Below, piece by piece: positions 34,977-44,982 of a DNA stretch of 64,000 nt. The stretch covers positions 1 through 64,000 of the forward strand of contig NZ_AEUD01000010.1 of the NCBI RefSeq assembly GCF_000192435.1, read 5' to 3'. Within the stretch, counting starts at the first letter, position 1. Each line of letters opens with the position of its first letter. The notes below the pieces were generated by a model, which was given only the letters and a program-made list of their open reading frames with translations, was not told where the DNA came from and did not search any database. This stretch comes from Gordonia neofelifaecis NRRL B-59395. Lineage in GTDB: Bacteria; Actinomycetota; Actinomycetes; Mycobacteriales; Mycobacteriaceae. Both the position numbers and the translations under genes were made by a program.

Positions 34977-36548
34977 ATGACGTCGACAACCTCTTCAGAC
35001 GCGCACCACGCCAATGTGGACGTGCTCCGGACTCGCCTGCTCGACGCGGCGCAGGGTGGCGGCGAGAAGGCGCGAGAGCGCCACCTCTCGCGAGGCAAGC
35101 TGCTTCCGCGGGACCGGATCGACGCGCTCATCGACCCGGGATCGCCCTTTCTCGAGGTGGCGCCGCTCGCCGCGTACGACATGTACGACGGGAAGGCTCC
35201 CGCTGCGGGCGTCGTCGCGGGTGTCGGACGGATCCACGGCCGCGAGTGCATGATCGTCGCGAACGATGCGACGGTCTCCGGCGGCACGTACTACCCGGTG
35301 ACGGTGAAGAAGCACCTGCGCGCGCAGGAGATCGCCTCGCAGAACCGGTTGCCGTGCATCTACCTCGTCGACTCGGGCGGCGCGATGCTCCTCAACCAGG
35401 ACGACGTGTTCCCGGACCGCGAGCACTTCGGGCGCATCTTCTTCAATCAGGCGAATATGAGCGCCGCGGGCATTCCGCAGATCTCGGCGGTGCTCGGTTC
35501 GTCGACGGCGGGCGGCGCGTACGTCCCGGCGATGAGTGATGAGAACGTCATCGTGCGCAATCAGGGCACCATCTTCCTGGCCGGTCCGCCGCTGGTGAAG
35601 GCGGCGACGGGCGAAGACGTGACGGCCGAGGAACTCGGCGGCGGGGCGATGCACTCCGGGGTCTCCGGTGTCACCGACCATCTCGTCGACAACGACGAGC
35701 AGGCCCTCGCGAAGGTCCGCGAGATCGTCGCGACGCTGGGACCGCGTGAGCCCGCGCAATGGGAGACGGTGCCGACGCGGGCGCCGCAGCGCGATCAGTC
35801 GGACCTCTACGATGTGGTCCCGACCGATCCTCGCATTCCGTACGACGTCCACGAGGTCATCGAGATCCTCTCCGACGGCGGCGAGTACACCGAGTTCAAG
35901 GCGGGCTACGGCACGTCGCTGGTGACCGCGTTCGCGAAGATCCACGGACACCCGGTCGGGTTCGTCGCCAACAACGGAGTGCTGTTCAGCGAGTCGGCGC
36001 TCAAGGGCGCGCACTTCATCGAACTCTGCGACCAGCGCCGCATCCCGCTGATCTTCCTGCAGAACATCACCGGCTTCATGGTCGGCCGCCAGTACGAGGA
36101 GGGCGGCATCGCCAAGAACGGCGCCAAGATGGTCAACGCCGTCGCCTGCGCGCGTGTGCCGAAGCTGACGGTGATGATCGGCGGCTCGTTCGGTGCGGGC
36201 AACTATTCGATGTGCGGCCGGGCGTACTCGCCGCGCTTCCTCTGGATGTGGCCCAACGCGCGCATCTCGGTGATGGGCGGACCGCAGGCCGCGGACACGC
36301 TCGCGACCGTCCGGCGTGGCGGCATCGAGCGGTCCGGAGGGACGTGGTCCGACGCGGAGGAGGAGTCCTTCAAGCAGCCGATCCGCGACCAGTTCGAGCG
36401 TCAGTCGGACGCGTACTACTCGACCGCGCGGCTGTGGGATGACGGGATCATCGACCCCGCCGACACCCGCACCGTGCTGGGGCTGGCCCTCGAGGCCTGC
36501 CGGTACGCTCCGCTGACCGACCCCGCCTACGGCGTCTTCCGGATGTGA
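34977..36548 (+). CDS. accD1: Methylcrotonyl-CoA carboxylase carboxyltransferase (beta) subunit, AccD1
   Basis: 523 aa. Carboxyltransferase half of the biotin enzyme that carboxylates 3-methylcrotonyl-CoA in leucine degradation. Landmarks: [76 protein letters not shown], and [21 protein letters not shown]. These fit the MCC-beta type more than propionyl-CoA carboxylase. First gene of the operon after the palindrome; ATG with AAAGG upstream. Confidence 0.93.
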   Translation: MTSTTSSDAHHANVDVLRTRLLDAAQGGGEKARERHLSRGKLLPRDRIDALIDPGSPFLEVAPLAAYDMYDGKAPAAGVVAGVGRIHGRECMIVANDATVSGGTYYPVTVKKHLRAQEIASQNRLPCIYLVDSGGAMLLNQDDVFPDREHFGRIFFNQANMSAAGIPQISAVLGSSTAGGAYVPAMSDENVIVRNQGTIFLAGPPLVKAATGEDVTAEELGGGAMHSGVSGVTDHLVDNDEQALAKVREIVATLGPREPAQWETVPTRAPQRDQSDLYDVVPTDPRIPYDVHEVIEILSDGGEYTEFKAGYGTSLVTAFAKIHGHPVGFVANNGVLFSESALKGAHFIELCDQRRIPLIFLQNITGFMVGRQYEEGGIAKNGAKMVNAVACARVPKLTVMIGGSFGAGNYSMCGRAYSPRFLWMWPNARISVMGGPQAADTLATVRRGGIERSGGTWSDAEEESFKQPIRDQFERQSDAYYSTARLWDDGIIDPADTRTVLGLALEACRYAPLTDPAYGVFRM

Positions 36549-36559
36549 GGCAAACACAC

Positions 36560-38608
36560 GTGAACACCACTGACACCCGTACCCGCAGCATCCGCAAGGT
36601 CCTCGTCGCGAACCGCGGCGAGATCGCCTGCCGCGTGATCGCGACCCTGCACGACATGGGCATCACCTCGGTGGCCGTCTACTCGGACGCCGACGCGGAT
36701 GCTCCCCACGTCAAGGCCGCGGACGAGGCGGTCCGGATCGGTCCCGCCGCCGCCACGGAGAGCTACCTCCGCATCGACAAGGTGATCGAAGCGGCGCGTC
36801 TGACCGGTGCCGACGCCGTCCACCCCGGCTACGGCTTCCTGTCGGAGAACCAGCAGTTCGCCGAGGCCCTCGCCGAGGCGGGCATCGTCTTCATCGGTCC
36901 GCCGGCCTCCGCCATCGCGACGATGGGCGACAAGATCACCGCCCGCGACGCGGTCACCGAGCGCGACGTGCCGGTGGTTCCCGGCATCTCGCGCCCGGGC
37001 CTGTCCGACCGGGAACTCATCGACGCCGCCGAGGGCGTCGGATTCCCGGTGCTGATCAAGCCGAGCGCGGGCGGCGGCGGCAAGGGCATGCACCGCGTCG
37101 AGGAACCCGCCGGCCTGGCCGAAGCACTGGTGACGGCGCGGCGCGAGGCCGCGTCGGCCTTCGGCGACGACACGCTGTTCCTCGAACACTTCGTCCTCAC
37201 CCCGCGGCACATCGAGGTGCAGATCCTCGCCGACGAGCACGGCAACGTGATCCACCTCGGCGAGCGCGAATGCTCGCTGCAGCGCCGCCATCAGAAGGTC
37301 ATCGAGGAGGCGCCGTCGGCCCTGCTCGACGAGGCCACCCGGGCCCGGATCGGCGCCGCGGCGTGTGACGCCGCCCGCAGCGTCGGCTACACCGGCGCGG
37401 GGACCGTGGAGTTCATCGTCTCCGCGGCGGCACCCGAGGACTTCTTCTTCATGGAGATGAACACCCGGCTGCAGGTGGAGCATCCGGTCACCGAGATGGT
37501 CACCGGCGTCGACCTGGTGGAGCAGCAGGTGCGCATCGCGCGCGGCGAGAAGCTGTCGCTGACCCAGGACGACATCGTGCTCACCGGGCACGCCGTGGAG
37601 GCGCGCGTCTACGCCGAGGATCCGGCGCAGGGCTTTCTGCCGACCGGCGGCACCGTCGAGCGGTTGTCGTGGCCGCGCACCGCTTCGACCGTCCCCGGCC
37701 AGGGCACCGGCGTCCGCGTCGACAGCGGCATCGCCACGGGCTCGGTGATCGGCAGCGACTACGACCCGATGCTCGCCAAGGTGATCGCCTACGGCGCCGA
37801 CCGTGTCGAGGCTCTCGATCGCCTCGACGAGGCGCTGTCGGAGACCCGGCTGCTCGGGGTCGTCAGCAACATCGACTTCTGCCGACACGTCCTCGCTCAG
37901 CGGGAAGTGCGCGACGGCGTGCTCGACACCGAACTGCTCGACCGGATCGCCGTCGACTACGCCGCCCAGGCGCCGGATCCCCGAGCACTCGTCGCGGGCA
38001 CCCTCGGTGCCCTCGATCTCGGCGATCCGAACGACCTGTGGTCGTCGGCGCTGGGCTTCCGGATCGGCGCGCCGTCGCCGGTGGTCGCGCGGCTCGCCGA
38101 GTCCGGCCACCGCTACACGGTGTCGGCGCAGATCACCGGCACCGCACCCGGCATCCTCGACGCCGACGTCACGGTGTCCTACGACGACTCCGACCGTGAG
38201 CCCTGGCATGCTCCGGTACGACTGCGGCGGGTGGCCGACGGCGTCTTCGACCTGGTGCTCGACGGCCGTCGTCGTCGCTGGGAGATCGCGGTCGACGCGC
38301 ACGGCGGTCGGCGGTGGGTGTCCGGGCAGCCGGGAACCTGGATTCTGCACACGGTCCGCGCCCTCTCGGAGCACGATGAAGGCGATGCCGCGGGCGACAT
38401 CGTCAGCCCGATGCCTGGCACCGTCGTCGCGGTCCCCGGCGTCGACGGTGAGACGGTCGCGGCGGGCGATCCGCTCGTGGTCGTCGAGGCGATGAAGATG
38501 GAGCACACCTTGCGAGCACCGATCGACGGCGAAGCGTCGATCACCGTCCGAGTCGGCGAGAAGGTGGACGCGCAGCAGCGGCTCGCGCACGTCCGCGCCG
38601 CCGACTGA
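36560..38608 (+). CDS. accA1: Methylcrotonyl-CoA carboxylase biotin-carboxylase/BCCP (alpha) subunit, AccA1
   Basis: 682 aa. Biotin carboxylase domain ([57 protein letters not shown]) then a middle BT region and a C-terminal biotinyl domain with the attachment Lys646 in EAMKMEH. Partner of AccD1. The GTG at 36560 has GAGG 9 nt before it. A GTG at 36545 would overlap the accD1 stop (GTGA) and adds only five residues, so the exact start is open. Confidence 0.93.
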   Translation: MNTTDTRTRSIRKVLVANRGEIACRVIATLHDMGITSVAVYSDADADAPHVKAADEAVRIGPAAATESYLRIDKVIEAARLTGADAVHPGYGFLSENQQFAEALAEAGIVFIGPPASAIATMGDKITARDAVTERDVPVVPGISRPGLSDRELIDAAEGVGFPVLIKPSAGGGGKGMHRVEEPAGLAEALVTARREAASAFGDDTLFLEHFVLTPRHIEVQILADEHGNVIHLGERECSLQRRHQKVIEEAPSALLDEATRARIGAAACDAARSVGYTGAGTVEFIVSAAAPEDFFFMEMNTRLQVEHPVTEMVTGVDLVEQQVRIARGEKLSLTQDDIVLTGHAVEARVYAEDPAQGFLPTGGTVERLSWPRTASTVPGQGTGVRVDSGIATGSVIGSDYDPMLAKVIAYGADRVEALDRLDEALSETRLLGVVSNIDFCRHVLAQREVRDGVLDTELLDRIAVDYAAQAPDPRALVAGTLGALDLGDPNDLWSSALGFRIGAPSPVVARLAESGHRYTVSAQITGTAPGILDADVTVSYDDSDREPWHAPVRLRRVADGVFDLVLDGRRRRWEIAVDAHGGRRWVSGQPGTWILHTVRALSEHDEGDAAGDIVSPMPGTVVAVPGVDGETVAAGDPLVVVEAMKMEHTLRAPIDGEASITVRVGEKVDAQQRLAHVRAAD

Positions 38609-38678
38609 ACCTCCCGACCAACGAATCCGCCGGGCACGGCTCGGCGAGACCACACCGATGAAGAGGAACTCACACCCC

Positions 38679-39827
38679 ATGGAACTGACGCAGGAATACA
38701 CCGACCTGGTGAACACGGTGCGCGATTTCGCGCAGCAGGTGGTGGCCCCCGTCTCGGCCAAGCACGACGAGGAGAAGAGCTTCCCGTACGAGGTCGTCGC
38801 CCAGATGGGCGAGATGGGCCTGTTCGGTCTGCCGTTCAGCGAGGAGTTCGGCGGCATGGGCGGCGACTACTTCGCACTCGCCCTGGCGCTCGAGGAACTC
38901 GGCAAGGTGGACCAGTCGGTCGCCATCACCGTCGAGGCCGGCGTCGGACTCGGCGCCATGCCCATCTACCGGTTCGGCACGCAGGAGCAGAAGGAGACCT
39001 GGCTGCCCGACCTGCTCGCGGGTCGCAAGCTCGCCGGCTTCGGTCTCACCGAGCCTGGAGCGGGCTCGGACGCCGGCGCCACCGCGACCACCGCGCGCGA
39101 GGACGGCGACGAGTGGGTCATCAACGGCGGCAAGCAGTTCATCACCAACTCCGGCACGGACATCACCTCGCTGGTCACCGTCACCGCGGTGACGGGTCAG
39201 CGTGACAACGGCCGCAAGGAGATCTCGACGATCATCGTGCCGTCGGGGACCCCCGGGTTCACCGCCGAACCCGCTTACAACAAGGTCGGCTGGAACGCGT
39301 CCGACACCCATCCGCTCAGCTTCGACGACGCCCGCGTCCCACGGGAGAATCTGCTCGGCGAGCGCGGCCGCGGCTATGCGAACTTCCTGTCGATCCTCGA
39401 CGAGGGCCGCATCGCCATCGCGGGTCTGGCGACCGGCGTCGCCCAGGGCTGCGTCGACGAGTCGATCAAGTACGCGCGCGAGCGGAAGTCGTTCGGCAAG
39501 GCCATCGCCGAGTTCCAGTCGGTGTCGTTCGCGATCGCCCGGATGGAGGCCCGCGCTCACGTCGCCCGCATGGCGTACTACGACGCGGCGGCCAAGATGC
39601 TGGCCGGGCAGCCGTTCAAGAAGGAGGCCGCGATCGCGAAGATGGTGTCCTCCGAGGCCGCGATGGACAACGCTCGGATGGCGACACAGATCCACGGCGG
39701 CTACGGCTTCATGAACGAGTATCCGGTGGCCCGCCACTACCGCGACTCCAAGATCCTCGAGATCGGCGAGGGCACCACCGAGGTGCAGCTCATGCTCATC
39801 GCCCGCGCGCTGGGACTGCCGGCATGA
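38679..39827 (+). CDS. fadE19: Isovaleryl-CoA-type acyl-CoA dehydrogenase, FadE19
   Basis: 382 aa FAD enzyme oxidising isovaleryl-CoA to 3-methylcrotonyl-CoA. Signature regions: GFGLTEPGAGSDAGATATTA, WVINGGKQFITNSGTD, QGCVDESIKYARERKSFGK, and IHGGYGFMNEYPVARHYRD followed by ILEIGEGTTEVQ. AAGAGGA precedes the ATG at 38679; an ATG at 38658 is possible but lacks support. Overlaps the MaoC gene by ATGA. Confidence 0.92.
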   Translation: MELTQEYTDLVNTVRDFAQQVVAPVSAKHDEEKSFPYEVVAQMGEMGLFGLPFSEEFGGMGGDYFALALALEELGKVDQSVAITVEAGVGLGAMPIYRFGTQEQKETWLPDLLAGRKLAGFGLTEPGAGSDAGATATTAREDGDEWVINGGKQFITNSGTDITSLVTVTAVTGQRDNGRKEISTIIVPSGTPGFTAEPAYNKVGWNASDTHPLSFDDARVPRENLLGERGRGYANFLSILDEGRIAIAGLATGVAQGCVDESIKYARERKSFGKAIAEFQSVSFAIARMEARAHVARMAYYDAAAKMLAGQPFKKEAAIAKMVSSEAAMDNARMATQIHGGYGFMNEYPVARHYRDSKILEIGEGTTEVQLMLIARALGLPA

Positions 39828-40354
39828 CCCCGGGCGAGGGCGGCGACCGCGGCATGACCGGCGACGACGTCAAGCGCATCACCCAGCGCGGCCTCTGGTT
39901 CGAGGAGTTCGAGGTCGGCACCGTCTATGAACACCGTCCCGGACGCACCATCACCGAGGCCGACAACACCTTCTTCACCACGCTGACGATGAACACCCAG
40001 GCGCTCCATCTGGACGCGGCGTGGTCGGCGACGCAGCCGGGATTCGGTGGTCAGCGGCTGGTGAACTCGATGCTCACGCTGTCGACGATCGTCGGCCTGT
40101 CGGTGGCGCAGCTGACCCAGGGGACGCTCGTCGCCAACCTGGGCTTCCACGAGATCGCCTTTCCCGCACCGATGTTCGCGGGCGACACGCTCTACGGAGA
40201 GACCGAGTGCACCGGCAAGCGGCTCAGTAAGTCGCGGCCCGGGGAGGGCATCGTCGACCTCACGCACGTCGGCCGCAATCAGGACGGCGTGATCGTGGCG
40301 CGCGCCGCGCGGTCGACTCTCGTCCGCGTCCGGCCCGAGGGGGAGCAGCGGTGA
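39824..40354 (+). CDS. MaoC-like hotdog dehydratase, Rv2499c type
   Basis: 176 aa. Single hotdog domain with the hydratase-2-like motif RTITEADNTFFTTL and MNTQALHLD; Asp47 and His62 are the likely catalytic pair. By position it would hydrate 3-methylglutaconyl-CoA to HMG-CoA in the leucine pathway. Translation is coupled on both sides: ATGA with fadE19 and GTGA with the lyase gene. Confidence 0.88.
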   Translation: MTPGEGGDRGMTGDDVKRITQRGLWFEEFEVGTVYEHRPGRTITEADNTFFTTLTMNTQALHLDAAWSATQPGFGGQRLVNSMLTLSTIVGLSVAQLTQGTLVANLGFHEIAFPAPMFAGDTLYGETECTGKRLSKSRPGEGIVDLTHVGRNQDGVIVARAARSTLVRVRPEGEQR

Positions 40355-41187
40355 GTGTGGAGACCTGGACTCCGGCCGGGCCGGCGCTGCTGTTCTGTCC
40401 CGCCGACCGCCCGGAGCGCTACGCCAAGGCCCTGGACCGTTCCGACGTGGTGATCCTCGATCTGGAGGACGCCGTCGCCGCGGTCAACAAGGCGCAGGCG
40501 CGCGAGGCCCTGATCGGGAATCCGGTGGCCGCCGACCGTGTGATCGTGCGGATCAATCCGGCCGACACCCCGGAGCATCGGCGCGACCTCGACGCCGTGC
40601 AGTCCACCGCGTACCGCGTCGTGATGCAGGCGAAGGTCGAGTCCGCCGCCCAGATCACCGCGCACGGACTGCCGACCATCGCGCTGATCGAGACACCGCT
40701 GGGCGCGGTCCGCGTCGAGGAGATCGCCGCCGCGCCGAACTGCGTCGGTCTGATGTGGGGTGCCGAGGACCTCGCCGCCGGGATGGGCGGTACGTCGAGC
40801 CGGTTCGACGACGACGAGCCGGACACCGGCGCCTACCGCGACGTCGCCCGGCACGTTCGGGCACGGGTGCGACTGGCCGCCGCGGCCTTCCGGGTCGCCG
40901 CCATCGACGCCGTGCACATCGACATCGCCGACGTCGACGGGCTGGTCGCCGAGGTCCGCGACGCCGTCGCGCAGGGCTACACCGCAACGGCGTGCATCCA
41001 TCCGAGCCAGGTGGAACACATCCGCGCCGGGTACGCGCCGTCCGCCGACCGCGTCGAATGGGCGCGGAAGGTGATGGACGGGGCGGTCGCCCACGAGGGC
41101 GGCGTGTTCGCCGTCGACGGTCAGATGATCGACGGCCCGCTCATCGCCCAGGCGAGGGCGATCCTGGCGCGGGTCACGCAGGGCTGA
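40351..41187 (+). CDS. CitE-like beta-hydroxyacyl-CoA lyase, Rv2498c type
   Basis: 278 aa TIM-barrel of the HpcH/HpaI aldolase family. DVVILDLEDAVAAVNKAQAR binds Mg and CoA, with IALIETPLGAVRVEE and LMWGAEDLAAGMGG also present. The M. tuberculosis ortholog Rv2498c is known as a bifunctional lyase for (R)-HMG-CoA and citramalyl-CoA, in leucine and itaconate breakdown. Here it would split HMG-CoA to acetyl-CoA and acetoacetate. GTG start coupled to the MaoC stop. Confidence 0.88.
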   Translation: MSVETWTPAGPALLFCPADRPERYAKALDRSDVVILDLEDAVAAVNKAQAREALIGNPVAADRVIVRINPADTPEHRRDLDAVQSTAYRVVMQAKVESAAQITAHGLPTIALIETPLGAVRVEEIAAAPNCVGLMWGAEDLAAGMGGTSSRFDDDEPDTGAYRDVARHVRARVRLAAAAFRVAAIDAVHIDIADVDGLVAEVRDAVAQGYTATACIHPSQVEHIRAGYAPSADRVEWARKVMDGAVAHEGGVFAVDGQMIDGPLIAQARAILARVTQG

Positions 41188-41264
41188 CCGATGCCCTGTC
41201 GGATCCGCCGGCTCCGGCCTCGTCGCCACCTCGACTTCAGATTCACTCACACACGGAGGACATC

Positions 41265-42941
41265 ATGACCGGAAGCACCGCCGCTCCCTCGTATGCGATC
41301 GGTGAGACCGACCCGCCGCTTCTCACGCAGACCATCGGCGCAACCCTGGCGGCGACCGCGGCGAAGTACCCCGACTCCGACGCGCTGATCGACGCCGCCG
41401 TCGACCGGACCTGGACGTATGCCGAGTTCCGCCGGGACGTCGTCGCGCTTGCGGCCGGACTGCTGCGACACGGGGTGGCGCCCGGCGACCGCGTGGGACT
41501 GTGGGCTCCCAACCGCTTCGAATGGGTGCTGACCCAGTTCGCCGCCGCCGAGATCGGCGCGATCCTGGTCGTCATCAACCCGTCGTACCGGCGCCACGAG
41601 CTCGCCTATGCACTCAAGCAGTCCGGGACCTCGCTGGTGCTGGCGGCCGAGCGGTTCCGCGACTCGGAGTACGCGCAGATGCTCGACGACGTCCGCGACC
41701 AGACGCCGGATCTGCGCGAGGTGGTCCTCTTCGAGTCGGCGACGTTCACCCAGATGCTCGAGGCACCGTCGGACGAGGAGATGGCGCAGGTCGCCGAGAT
41801 CGCGGCCGGTCTGCGGGCCGACGACCCGATCAACATCCAGTACACGTCGGGCACCACGGGTTCGCCGAAGGGCGTGACCCTGACACACCTCAACATCGGT
41901 AACAACGGGTATCTCGTCGGCGCGCTGCTCGAATACACCGAGGCCGACCGCATCTGCCTGCCCGTGCCCTTCTATCACTGCTTCGGCATGGTGATGGGCA
42001 ATCTCGCGGCCATCGCCTTCGGCTCCGCAATGGTGATCCCGGGGCCGGCGTTCGACCCGAAGACCGCGCTGGCCGCGGTCGAGAAGTACCGCTGCACCAG
42101 CCTGTACGGCGTTCCGACGATGTTCATCGCCGAGCTGGCCCTGCTCGATTCGGGCGCCGGGAGCGAAGCGAGCGGGCCCTCTGCGCACGGCGAGACGTTC
42201 GACCTGTCGTCGCTGCGGACCGGCATCATGGCCGGCTCACCGTGTCCCGAGCAGGTGATGCGCCGGGTGATCGGCGAGATGAACATGTCGCAGGTCTCGA
42301 TCTGCTACGGAATGACCGAGACCAGCCCCGTCTCCACACAGACTCGCATGGACGACGACCTCGACCTCCGCGTCGCGACCGTGGGCCGCGTCGGACCGCA
42401 TCTGGAGATCAAGATCGCCGATCCGATCACCGGTGAGACGCTGCCGCGCGGAGAGACCGGCGAGTTCCGCACGCGCGGCTACTCGGTGATGAAGGGGTAC
42501 TGGAACGATCCCGAGAAGACCGCCGACGCGCTCGACGCCGACGGCTGGATGGCGACCGGCGACCTGGCAGTGATGGGCGACGACGGCTACGTCCGGATCA
42601 CCGGGCGGATCAAGGACATGGTGATCCGCGGCGGCGAGAACATCTACCCGCGTGAGATCGAGGAGTTCCTCTACACGCACCCCGACATCGTTGATGCGCA
42701 GGTGATCGGCGTGCCGGACGAGAAGTACGGCGAGGAGCTGATGGCCTGGATCCGGGTCCGCGAGGGTGCGCAGCCGATGACGGCCGAGACGATCCGGGAG
42801 TTCGCCGCGGGCAACATCTCGCGGCACAAGATCCCGCGATACGTGCACGTCGTCGATGAGTTCCCGATGACAGTGACCGGTAAGGTCCGGAAGGTGGAGA
42901 TGCGCGAGCGGTCGATCGAGTTCCTGGGGCTGGGTTCGTGA
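41265..42941 (+). CDS. Acyl-CoA synthetase (AMP-forming), FadD35-like
   Basis: 558 aa. ANL superfamily: AMP-binding P-loop YTSGTTGSPKGVTLTH, YGMTETSPVSTQ, GWMATGDLAVM and RGGENIYPREIEEFL with the C-terminal lysine in MTVTGKVRKVEM. Activates a carboxylic acid (short/medium or branched, by context) with CoA. GGAGGA is 6 nt before the ATG, the strongest ribosome-binding site in the operon. Overlaps the next gene by GTGA. Confidence 0.9.
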   Translation: MTGSTAAPSYAIGETDPPLLTQTIGATLAATAAKYPDSDALIDAAVDRTWTYAEFRRDVVALAAGLLRHGVAPGDRVGLWAPNRFEWVLTQFAAAEIGAILVVINPSYRRHELAYALKQSGTSLVLAAERFRDSEYAQMLDDVRDQTPDLREVVLFESATFTQMLEAPSDEEMAQVAEIAAGLRADDPINIQYTSGTTGSPKGVTLTHLNIGNNGYLVGALLEYTEADRICLPVPFYHCFGMVMGNLAAIAFGSAMVIPGPAFDPKTALAAVEKYRCTSLYGVPTMFIAELALLDSGAGSEASGPSAHGETFDLSSLRTGIMAGSPCPEQVMRRVIGEMNMSQVSICYGMTETSPVSTQTRMDDDLDLRVATVGRVGPHLEIKIADPITGETLPRGETGEFRTRGYSVMKGYWNDPEKTADALDADGWMATGDLAVMGDDGYVRITGRIKDMVIRGGENIYPREIEEFLYTHPDIVDAQVIGVPDEKYGEELMAWIRVREGAQPMTAETIREFAAGNISRHKIPRYVHVVDEFPMTVTGKVRKVEMRERSIEFLGLGS

Positions 42942-44875
42942 CGGTCTTCGAGCGCTTCGCGGCGCAGTTCTCCGACGCGGTCGGGCGACCGCTGACCTCG
43001 TACGACGAGGTGTGGCAGCAGTCGGTCACCGACCTGCCGACCTTCTGGCGGACCGTGTGGGACTTCTTCGCGCTCGACGAGATCGCCGAATCCTCGCCGG
43101 CGGCCGGTGACGACGCGGTCCTCGCCGACGACTCGATGCCGGGCGCCGTCTGGTTCCCGGGGATGCGACTGAACTACGTCGACGCGGTGCTTCGACACGC
43201 CGGGCAGCCGGGCGAGGCGATCGTCGGGCTGGACGAGGACGGGAACAGATCCGCGGTCACCTGGGCGGAGCTTCCGACTCGGGTCGCGGCGGGCGCGCAG
43301 GCGCTGCGCGACGCCGGCGTGGAGCGCGGGGACGTCGTCGCGGCCTACCTGCCCGACGTACCGGAGGCGGTGATCGCCTTCCTCGCGACCGCGTCGCTCG
43401 GCGCGATCTGGTCGGGCTGCGGTCAGGACTACGCGCCCGAGGGCGCCGCGGGACGGCTCGCTCAACTGGAGCCCAAGGCCCTCGTCTCGGCAGCGGGCTA
43501 CCGCTACAACGGCAAGGACGTCGACAAGCGTGCCGATTCGGTCGCACTCGCCGGCCTGCTCGGCGACGACGTCGCGCACATCATGGTCGGTGATCCGGGC
43601 GACGCCGCCGCGCAGCGATGGTCGGACATCGTCGCGGACGAGACGGGCGTTCCGGATCCGGTGAAGGTCGACTTCGACCACCCGCTGTGGGTGCTGTTCT
43701 CGTCGGGAACCACCGGAAGGCCCAAGGGGATCGTGCACGGACACGGAGGCGTGGTCGTCGAGCATCTCAAGAGCGCGGCGATCCAGTCCGACCTCGAACC
43801 GGGCTCGGTGTTCTTCTGGCAGACGGCGCTCAGCTGGATGATGTGGAACTACCAGGTCGCCGGGCTGCTGGTCGGTGCGACCATCGTCACCTACAGCGGA
43901 TCGCCGCTGTACCCGGACGCCGATCGACTGTGGCGGGTCGTCGCCGACGAGCACGTCACGTTCTTCGGAACCAGTCCGGGGCAGCTGCAGGCGTCGCGCA
44001 AAGCCGGGCTGCATCCCGGCGTCGACCACGATCTGTCCTCGCTGAAGCTGCTGGGCAGCACGGGGTCGACGCTCGCTGCCGACCTCTTCGGGTGGGTCGA
44101 CGAGAATGTGAGAGCAGGTCTGCCGATCTCGTCGATCAGCGGCGGCACCGACGTGGTCAGCGCCTTCGCCGGCGGTACCACCGGGGTGCCGGTGGTCGCG
44201 GGCGAGCTGTCGGCGCGCTATCTCGGCGTCGCGCTCGAGAGTTGGTCGCCCAGCGGACAGCCGCTCGTCGGGGAGGTCGGCGAGATGGTCGTGACGGCAC
44301 CGATGCCGTCGATGCCGGTGCGCTTCTGGAACGATCCGGACGGCGAACGGTACCGCAAGGCGTATTTCGCACATGAGTGGGAGGGCGACGAGCCGGTGAA
44401 GCCGGTGTGGCGGCACGGTGACTGGGTCACGGTCACCGACCGCGGGTCGCTGGTGATCCACGGTCGCAGCGATGCGACGCTCAACCGGCACGGCATCCGC
44501 ATGGGGTCGGCGGACATCTACGAGGTCGTCGAGGGGATCCCCGAGGTCGCGGAGGCGTTCGTCCTCGGCGTCGACGGACCCGACGGCAAGTACTGGATGC
44601 CACTCTTCGTGACCCTCGTCCCGGGCGCCGAACTGACCGATGAGCTGTCCGCGCGTGTCGCCGCCGAGATCAAGACACGACTGTCGCCGCGGCACGTGCC
44701 GGACGAGATGGTGGTCGCACCGGGCATCCCGCACACGCGCACCGGGAAGAAGCTCGAGGTGCCGGTCACCGCGATTCTGGCCGGTCGCAGCGAGGTCAAC
44801 GTCGATCCGAAGTCGGTCGACGACTACGCCCTCATCGATTGGTACGCCGAGCAGGGACGCGCGCACCGCTGGTGA
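42938..44875 (+). CDS. aacS: Acetoacetyl-CoA synthetase
   Basis: 645 aa ANL enzyme that activates acetoacetate with ATP and CoA. It has the long AACS/ACS N-terminus (FWRTVWDFFALDEI, PGAVWFPGMRLNYVDAVL), the P-loop LFSSGTTGRPKGIVHGHGG, and GRSDATLNRHGIRMGSADIYEVVE with final HTRTGKKLEVPV. In M. tuberculosis this operon position holds scoA/scoB (CoA transferase), so this gene is the functional replacement that turns the acetoacetate from HMG-CoA cleavage into acetoacetyl-CoA. Confidence 0.9.
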   Translation: MTVFERFAAQFSDAVGRPLTSYDEVWQQSVTDLPTFWRTVWDFFALDEIAESSPAAGDDAVLADDSMPGAVWFPGMRLNYVDAVLRHAGQPGEAIVGLDEDGNRSAVTWAELPTRVAAGAQALRDAGVERGDVVAAYLPDVPEAVIAFLATASLGAIWSGCGQDYAPEGAAGRLAQLEPKALVSAAGYRYNGKDVDKRADSVALAGLLGDDVAHIMVGDPGDAAAQRWSDIVADETGVPDPVKVDFDHPLWVLFSSGTTGRPKGIVHGHGGVVVEHLKSAAIQSDLEPGSVFFWQTALSWMMWNYQVAGLLVGATIVTYSGSPLYPDADRLWRVVADEHVTFFGTSPGQLQASRKAGLHPGVDHDLSSLKLLGSTGSTLAADLFGWVDENVRAGLPISSISGGTDVVSAFAGGTTGVPVVAGELSARYLGVALESWSPSGQPLVGEVGEMVVTAPMPSMPVRFWNDPDGERYRKAYFAHEWEGDEPVKPVWRHGDWVTVTDRGSLVIHGRSDATLNRHGIRMGSADIYEVVEGIPEVAEAFVLGVDGPDGKYWMPLFVTLVPGAELTDELSARVAAEIKTRLSPRHVPDEMVVAPGIPHTRTGKKLEVPVTAILAGRSEVNVDPKSVDDYALIDWYAEQGRAHRW

Positions 44876-44919
44876 TTCGTCCGGCGGACGGCGTTCAGCG
44901 GACGACCAGGGTCGTGTAT

Positions 44920-44925
44920 TAGCGT
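44920..44925 (+). promoter_or_regulatory. -10 element TAGCGT before the Rv0954-like gene
   Basis: Gives a leader of about 50 nt with a GGGAGTG ribosome-binding site. The leader contains a small hairpin, GGCCAC/GTGGCC, at 44943-44959. Confidence 0.45.
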
Positions 44926-44982
44926 GGACCTGAAGTTCCGCAGGCCACAGAACGTGGCCCTCGTCTCACAGGGAGTGATTGG

